This document shows positions 59,468 through 64,000 of a stretch of DNA of 64,000 nucleotides, in pieces. Source of the stretch: CALBTQ01 sp036725605 (GTDB lineage: Bacteria; Lernaellota; Lernaellaia; Lernaellales; Lernaellaceae); the NCBI GenBank assembly GCA_036725605.1, contig DAIMDW010000017.1:71209-135208 (forward strand). The letters are read 5' to 3'. A model generated the notes under the pieces. That model was given only the letters and a program-made list of their open reading frames with translations, did no database searches and was not told the origin of the DNA. Position 1 is the first letter of the stretch, and each line of letters begins with the position of its first letter. The position numbers and the translations under genes were made by a program.

Positions 59468-60118
59468 TTATTGTACGTATCGGACCCAGGTGTCCAGATT
59501 TTCGCGTTCGCGCATCGCGGCGGCCATCGCCTTGGCCCCCGCTTCGGTGGCGTACTGGCCGACGCTCACCCGGTACCAAGTGCCGCGATCGCCCAGGTCG
59601 GTCTGCTCGACGAAGCAGCGGTTCCCCTTGCCGACCATCCGCTGATACAGTTCCTGCGCCTCGGCCTGCGTGGGGAACGAGCCGATCTGCACCGTCCAAT
59701 AATCGTTGCCGCTGGGCGGACCGGGCAGCGCGCCGAAATCGACCGCCGCCGGCGTTTCCTCCAACGCGGGCGCGGTGTCGGCCTCCGAGGGCAGCGGCGT
59801 GTGATCGGGCGTGGCTTCGGCCGGTTCGATGACCTCGGGCGTCGGTTCGAGCTGCACGCCTTCCGGAATTTCGTCCGCGGTCGGCTCGCCGAACGCCGAG
59901 GCCAGCGACAAGGGTTCGACGCCCGGCGCGGGAGTCGGCTCGACCGCCACCGGCGTCGGTTGCGCTTCGGCCGGCAACTGCCCCAGGCCCTTGCCGACCA
60001 GCACGCCGAGGCTGAACACGACGACTAGCGCAACCAGCGAGCCCGCGAGCAAAAAGGCGATCTGCCGATTGTCCAGCCGGACTTCGTATTTCGTCCGAAT
60101 CTTGCTTAGGTCTCTCAT
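59468..60118 (-). CDS. SPOR-domain membrane protein
   Basis: A 216-aa protein: short cytoplasmic N-terminus, one membrane segment (residues about 20-42, IAFLLAGSLVALVVVFSLGV), a Pro/Glu-rich periplasmic linker, and a C-terminal SPOR domain from about residue 142 (YWTVQIGSFPTQAEAQELYQ ... WYRVSVGQYATEAGAKAMA). SPOR binds denuded peptidoglycan at division sites. ATG 60118 overlaps the stop of the upstream Cys-rich gene by 4 bases. Confidence 0.88.
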   Translation of the reverse strand: MRDLSKIRTKYEVRLDNRQIAFLLAGSLVALVVVFSLGVLVGKGLGQLPAEAQPTPVAVEPTPAPGVEPLSLASAFGEPTADEIPEGVQLEPTPEVIEPAEATPDHTPLPSEADTAPALEETPAAVDFGALPGPPSGNDYWTVQIGSFPTQAEAQELYQRMVGKGNRCFVEQTDLGDRGTWYRVSVGQYATEAGAKAMAAAMRERENLDTWVRYVQ

Positions 60119-60306
60119 TCGGTCTGTTCCTCATCGGCTGACGGACGTTCCTCCGCCGGATCCGCCGGCGGTTCCTCGACCGGTTTGGGCAACGTTATAT
60201 CGCGCGAAAAATCGGGGCAATGCCGGGCGTCGGTCATGCGGAATTTCTTCGCGCAATCGCCGCGCCAGGCGCACACCGCGCACGTGACTTGGACATCGTG
60301 GCTCAT
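60115..60306 (-). CDS. Small Cys-rich protein
   Basis: A 63-aa protein with four cysteines in the first half, CAVCAWRGDCAKKF and HCPDF (spacing C-x2-C-x5-C-x11-C), followed by an acidic Pro/Glu tail. The spacing could hold zinc or an Fe-S cluster; no family is recognised with certainty. It is joined by 4-base ATGA overlaps to the nitrilase-fold gene upstream and the SPOR gene downstream, which argues that it is real despite its size. Confidence 0.75.
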   Translation of the reverse strand: MSHDVQVTCAVCAWRGDCAKKFRMTDARHCPDFSRDITLPKPVEEPPADPAEERPSADEEQTE

Positions 60307-61148
60307 GCTTCGTCCTTTTTCGGCTCGCTCAACGCCCCGTATTCCTCGGGACGACGATCGCGCAGGAACGGCCAGTTGCGCCGCACCAACGGCGTCGCGC
60401 GCGGATCGATCTCCCAGATGCACACGCCCTCGGCGTCGCTCATCGGCTCGTCGAGCAGATCGCCGGTCGGCGTCGCGCACAGGCTGCGCCCGGCGAAGGT
60501 CGTGCCGTTCTCCGCGCCCGCCCGGCCGACGCGGCACAGCCACAGGCCGTTGGCGAAAGCGCCGGTCAGCACCGCGCGCTCCCACAGGTCGTCGTTGGCG
60601 GCGGTGACCGCCATCGGCGCGACGACCAGGTTCGCGCCGCCCAACGCCAACAAGCGCAGGCCCTCGGGGAACATCAGGTCCCAACCCAGTTGCACGCCCA
60701 GCGGACCGGCCGGGCTGTCGAACAGGCAAAATCCTTTATCGCCGGGGGTGAAAAACGATTTCTCCTCCCACCCCGGAATCTGCGGCAGGTGCATCTTGCG
60801 ATACACGCCGGCCGGTTCGCCGTTTTCTTTAATGACCGCGGCGCTGTTGTAGGCGTTCCCGCTTTCGTTGTCGATTTCGAAAAACGGGACGATCAGCATC
60901 ATCTTGTGCGCCGCCGCCTTCTCGCGCATCGCGGCGATCAACAGACCGTCCGCCGGTTGCGCCAGGTGCCGCGCGTCGTTTTCCAGATTGCCCACGAACC
61001 ACGGATACGCCCACAGTTCGGGCAGCACCGCGATTTGCGCCCCGCGCGACGCCGCCAGATCGAGCATCTCCAGCGCGCGCTTCGTCGTCCGCTCCACATC
61101 CGGCCGGGCGGCGATTTGAACGCCGGCCACCTTCACAGTCCGCCCCAT
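60303..61148 (-). CDS. Carbon-nitrogen hydrolase (nitrilase-fold) protein lacking catalytic Cys
   Basis: A 281-aa protein of the nitrilase superfamily: VKVAGVQIAARPDVERT, catalytic-Glu segment AVLPELWAYP (Glu44), catalytic-Lys segment YRKMHLPQIPG (Lys118). The third motif, normally C-W-D..FPE, reads VQLGWDLMFPE, with Gly155 (GGT) in place of Cys. Glu and Lys are kept. As written, amidase or nitrilase chemistry is not expected. ATG 61148 gives the normal N-terminus MGRTVKVAGVQ. Lies 16 bases after an alpha/beta hydrolase and overlaps the Cys-rich gene. Confidence 0.85.
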   Translation of the reverse strand: MGRTVKVAGVQIAARPDVERTTKRALEMLDLAASRGAQIAVLPELWAYPWFVGNLENDARHLAQPADGLLIAAMREKAAAHKMMLIVPFFEIDNESGNAYNSAAVIKENGEPAGVYRKMHLPQIPGWEEKSFFTPGDKGFCLFDSPAGPLGVQLGWDLMFPEGLRLLALGGANLVVAPMAVTAANDDLWERAVLTGAFANGLWLCRVGRAGAENGTTFAGRSLCATPTGDLLDEPMSDAEGVCIWEIDPRATPLVRRNWPFLRDRRPEEYGALSEPKKDEA

Positions 61149-61164
61149 CGTCTCTCGTCTCTCC

Positions 61165-61917
61165 TTACAGTTTGCCGTCAAACCAGGCGATGATGTCGCC
61201 GATCATCTCTTTGTGCAAGTTGAACAGCGCCGTGCCGTGCCCGCCGCCGCCGTACAGCTTCGCCGTGCCCCGCGCGCCGGCCAGCTCGATCAACTTGCGC
61301 ACCGATTCGTGCGCGTAGCCGTCGGTCTTGGCCGCGTAAAAAAGCATCGGCCCCGGATACTCGCTCACCGGATCCTCGGTCGTCACCCCGCGATAATTCA
61401 ATCCGGGCGACAACAGCGCCACGGCCTTGATCCGCTTTTGGTGCCGCCACGCGTAATTCACCGCCAGGTTCGCGCCGATCGACGCCCCGACGATCCCCAC
61501 GCGCTCGGGATCGACGTTCTTTTGTTCCACCAGATAGCGATAGGCCGCGTCCACGTCGTTGAGCATCGCGGCAAAATCGTCGCTGCCGAACCGGTCGAGG
61601 TTCAGCTTGACGCCGTTGGCGCCGGTCAGCGATTGACCGTGCCCGCGCAGATCGATGGCCAGCGAACAATATCCCTTTTGCCGCGCCGCTTCGGCGAACG
61701 CGGTGTAATCCTGCCGCTGCCGCCGCATCATGTGCAGTAAAATCAACCCTTTGCTTTTCGCCTGACCGGTGTCGACGTACGTGGCGCCGATCGTGATTCC
61801 GTCGTTGGACGTCATTTTCAGATCGGTGGCCGCCCAGGCCGTCGCAGCGATCGTCGCCAGGAGCGCCGCGAAAACCACCCATCCTTTGCCGGACAAGGCC
61901 CCCCCTTGGCATTTCAT
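61165..61917 (-). CDS. Secreted or anchored alpha/beta hydrolase (dienelactone hydrolase-like)
   Basis: A 250-aa protein with an N-terminal hydrophobic segment (GWVVFAALLATIAATAWA) as signal or anchor. The triad looks complete: GIVGASIGANLA with the nucleophile Ser, AAKTDGYAH with the acid, and GGGGHGTALF with the His; RGHGQS follows strand 4. Likely a periplasmic esterase; substrate unknown. GGGAG lies 7 bases before ATG 61917. First gene of the run hydrolase, nitrilase-fold, Cys-rich, SPOR. Confidence 0.87.
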   Translation of the reverse strand: MKCQGGALSGKGWVVFAALLATIAATAWAATDLKMTSNDGITIGATYVDTGQAKSKGLILLHMMRRQRQDYTAFAEAARQKGYCSLAIDLRGHGQSLTGANGVKLNLDRFGSDDFAAMLNDVDAAYRYLVEQKNVDPERVGIVGASIGANLAVNYAWRHQKRIKAVALLSPGLNYRGVTTEDPVSEYPGPMLFYAAKTDGYAHESVRKLIELAGARGTAKLYGGGGHGTALFNLHKEMIGDIIAWFDGKL

Positions 61918-62021
61918 CGGATACTCCCATCTGAATTTGTTTTGTACCGGAATTCATACACCATCCCCGGCCAAAAGGAAACGGGCGCGGCCCGTCTTCA
62001 GGCGGATTTGCCCCCGCCAGC

Positions 62022-62050
62022 TTGACGTATGGAACCGACCGTGTTACCTA
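62022..62050 (+). promoter_or_regulatory. Candidate promoter for pcnB
   Basis: TTGACG (62022-62027) followed 17 bases later by TACCTA (62045-62050). The -35 is good, the -10 weak. Confidence 0.35.
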
Positions 62051-62096
62051 GCGCCCACGGCGTGTGAATAGCGCTCAAATTGGGAGTGGACGACCC

Positions 62097-63656
62097 GTGT
62101 TGCGGCTCTTTAAACGAATCGGTAGCGCCTTGTCGCGGCAACCGGCCAAAACGACGAAAATCAGCCCGGCCGAACCGACCGCCCCCGCTCCGAGCGTAAA
62201 ATCAAAACCGGCCAAAAAGGTCGAGATCAAACCGGCGCCGCCCGCGCCCAAAACCATCCCCCGCGCCGAACATACCCTCAGCCGTAAAAGGGTTTCGCCC
62301 AACGCCCTCAAGGTCATGCACCGGCTGATCCGCCACGGCCATCGCGCCTACCTGGTCGGCGGCTGCGTGCGCGACATCCTGCTGGACCGCACGCCCAAAG
62401 ATTTCGACGTGGTCACCGACGCGCGGCCCGAGCAGGTGCGCTCGCTGTTCGGCAACTCGCGCCTGATCGGCCGCCGGTTCCGTTTGGTGCACGTGTTCTT
62501 TCGCGGCGGCGAGATCATCGAAGTGTCCACCTTCCGCAAGGAAGCGCCCTTCGACCCCGACGGCGACGACGACGGTCCGCACGAGGAAAACACCTACGGC
62601 ACGCCGGCCGAGGATGCCTTCCGTCGCGACCTGACGATCAACGGGCTGTTTTACGATCCGCAAACCTTCGCCATCTACGATTACATCGGCGGCATCGACG
62701 ACCTGCGCGCCAAGACGATCCGCATCATCGGCGAGCCGCCCACGCGCATCAAGGAAGATCCGGCGCGCATGTTCCGCGTCGTGCGCCATGCCGCGAGCAC
62801 GGGTTTCACCATCGAAAAACGGACCATGACCGCCATTCACGAACTCGCCGGGGAAATCACCAAGACCAACCCCTCGCGCCTGCGCGACGAGTTCCTGCGC
62901 GAGCTGACCGAAGGCCGCTCCGCGCGCAGCATCGAGCTGATGTACGACACCGGCCTGCTCGGTCACATCCTGCCGGAAATGGCCGAGTTAGACGCCCCGC
63001 CCGCCGACGGCTCGCCCGCGACCGGACGCAAAATCCTGCTGGCCAACCTGGCCGCGCTCGATCGGGCGATCAACCAAAAAAAGCAGGTGGCGCTGCCGGT
63101 GGTGCTCGCCGCGTTCGTGGCGCCCCTGGTCGCCCGGCAGGATTTCGAAAGCCAGGTGCCCAATCCGCGTATGCGCCACAGTTGGCTGCAGCAGACCACG
63201 CGCAATTACGTCAAGCCGATCCTCCGCCGGATCGGCATCGGCAAGGCGGACGCCGAAGCGGCCGCGATGATCATCCTCGGGCGACAGGCGATCGCCCAGG
63301 CTTTGGCGCGGGGGCCGAACCTGCCCAAATCGCTGCAGCGCAAATCCTATTTCGCCCTGAGCCTGTTGCTGATCCAGATCGAAGCGCACGACCAAAGCCG
63401 GCCGCTGCCCCGCGCGGTGGTTGCGGCGGCGCAGGATCGGCAGATATTCCTGGGCGGCGCCGCGCCCGGCCCGCGCAAGCCCCGTCGTCGCGGCGGTCGC
63501 CGGCGCAAACCGGCCGACCGGCAAGCGCCCAAACCGCAAACAAAGACTGCGCCCGAGCAAGCGACCGACGCCACGGCTCGTCCGGAAAACACCAACCTGA
63601 AATTCTCCTCGACGCCCGAAACTTCCGGCTCCTCGAGCGGTTCGCCCGCGCAGTGA
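62097..63656 (+). CDS. pcnB: Poly(A) polymerase / CCA-adding-type nucleotidyltransferase (PcnB-like)
   Basis: A 519-aa class II nucleotidyltransferase: YLVGGCVRDILLDRTPKDFDVVTDA (quoted as YLVGGCVRDILL and KDFDVVTDA, the catalytic D-x-D), RRFRLVHVFFRGGEIIEVSTFR (quoted as RFRLVHVFFRGG), RRDLTINGLFYD, and RIKEDPARMFRVVR. The RLVHV segment, extra length and very basic C-terminus (RKPRRRGGRRRKP) favour PcnB, which adds 3' poly(A) tails, over a CCA enzyme. GTG 62097 is chosen as it follows GGGAG; GTG 62064 is an alternative start. Confidence 0.87.
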   Translation: MLRLFKRIGSALSRQPAKTTKISPAEPTAPAPSVKSKPAKKVEIKPAPPAPKTIPRAEHTLSRKRVSPNALKVMHRLIRHGHRAYLVGGCVRDILLDRTPKDFDVVTDARPEQVRSLFGNSRLIGRRFRLVHVFFRGGEIIEVSTFRKEAPFDPDGDDDGPHEENTYGTPAEDAFRRDLTINGLFYDPQTFAIYDYIGGIDDLRAKTIRIIGEPPTRIKEDPARMFRVVRHAASTGFTIEKRTMTAIHELAGEITKTNPSRLRDEFLRELTEGRSARSIELMYDTGLLGHILPEMAELDAPPADGSPATGRKILLANLAALDRAINQKKQVALPVVLAAFVAPLVARQDFESQVPNPRMRHSWLQQTTRNYVKPILRRIGIGKADAEAAAMIILGRQAIAQALARGPNLPKSLQRKSYFALSLLLIQIEAHDQSRPLPRAVVAAAQDRQIFLGGAAPGPRKPRRRGGRRRKPADRQAPKPQTKTAPEQATDATARPENTNLKFSSTPETSGSSSGSPAQ

Positions 63657-63700
63657 AGCAACTCTTTTCCCGGGATTGATTCCGTTGTAAAGTCAACCGG

Positions 63701-64000
63701 ATGAATATTCTAGGCATCAGCGACAATCACAATGCGGGCGCGGCGTTGGTCGTTGACGGCGAATTGATCGCCGCCGTCAACGAGGAACGCATCAACCGCC
63801 TGAAAAACTCCATCGGCTTCCCCTACGAAGCCATCGCCGAAGTCTTGCGCCTCGGCGGCCTGCAACCCGCGCAAATCGACCGCATTGTCATCGCCGGCGA
63901 CATCACCCCCAGTTGCTTTTTGCGCATCGTGCCCGACCTGACCGGACAGTTCGGCATGAATTACATCGCCTACACCTACTACCAGATTTTCGCCCGCTCG
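63701..64000 (+). CDS. Carbamoyltransferase, NodU/CmcH family (3'-partial)
   Basis: The first 100 codons are in the window and the frame is still open at the edge. MNILGISDNHNAGAALVVDG and AAVNEERINRLKNSIGFPYEA are the N-terminal ASKHA-type signature of carbamoyltransferases that carbamoylate sugars or antibiotics using carbamoyl phosphate. The Shine-Dalgarno is weak. More glycan- or natural-product genes may follow beyond the window. Confidence 0.88.
   Translation, partial: MNILGISDNHNAGAALVVDGELIAAVNEERINRLKNSIGFPYEAIAEVLRLGGLQPAQIDRIVIAGDITPSCFLRIVPDLTGQFGMNYIAYTYYQIFARS

Overview
The window is 64 kb of high-GC bacterial chromosome with short intergenic gaps, many 4-base ATGA/TGATG overlaps and genes on both strands. 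It suggests a Gram-negative, outer-membrane bacterium: there are several lipoboxes, a LolA-like protein paired with a DUF1302 beta-barrel, a SPOR protein, and heptosyltransferase-type GT9 enzymes with Wzx/Wzy-type polysaccharide genes. DUF4388, FG-GAP and poly-aspartate proteins together point to a deltaproteobacteria-like lineage (Myxococcota, Desulfobacterota or a candidate phylum near them). I cannot name the species. No tRNA, rRNA, CRISPR array, phage or transposase gene was seen.

Region 1 (1-12.4 kb) is mostly folate and one-carbon metabolism: the C-terminus of MetH, a homocysteine methyltransferase/MTHFR fusion, FolE2, the two halves of PurH as separate genes, PanB, and a three-part protein joining serine hydroxymethyltransferase to a GcvT-type aminomethyltransferase. 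A rubredoxin, a secreted FG-GAP protein with an Asp-rich tail and a DUF1232 membrane protein lie among them. Region 2 (12.4-33 kb) is mixed: envelope proteins (LolA-like, DUF1302 barrel, lipoproteins, a GH-A glycosidase lipoprotein, a thioredoxin-fold lipoprotein), a DUF4388/TPR protein, DUF72, an AT-rich beta-propeller gene, a hydrolase without its nucleophile, RtcB, RsgA, DivIVA, DUF167 and a membrane metallopeptidase.

Region 3 (33.1-48.8 kb) is a tightly coupled 14-gene surface-polysaccharide operon: flippase, polymerase/ligase, seven glycosyltransferase domains, a phosphoglycosyl transferase fused to one of them, two methyltransferases, a radical SAM/SPASM protein, a FemAB-like acyltransferase and a DegT aminotransferase. 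Region 4 (48.8-55.2 kb) holds a four-gene unit of PTS EIIA, a P-II-like protein and two CPA2 antiporters, then a TPR membrane protein and two more glycosyltransferases. Region 5 (55.3-64 kb) carries proC, a zinc-ribbon protein, an orphan ParA, ruvX, a long-form sugar nucleotidyltransferase, a run of four hairpins, SPOR, a Cys-rich miniprotein, a nitrilase-fold protein lacking its cysteine, an alpha/beta hydrolase, pcnB and the start of a carbamoyltransferase.

Signals that stand out are: the SHMT-GcvT fusion with an internal degenerate GcvT-like segment; two hydrolase-fold proteins whose nucleophile codon is glycine (one base away from Ser or Cys); a 97-bp palindromic repeat family just 3' of genes; three proteins with GAC/GAT microsatellite poly-Asp segments; the EIIA/P-II-like/double-antiporter unit; and the hairpin cluster at 59.35-59.46 kb.
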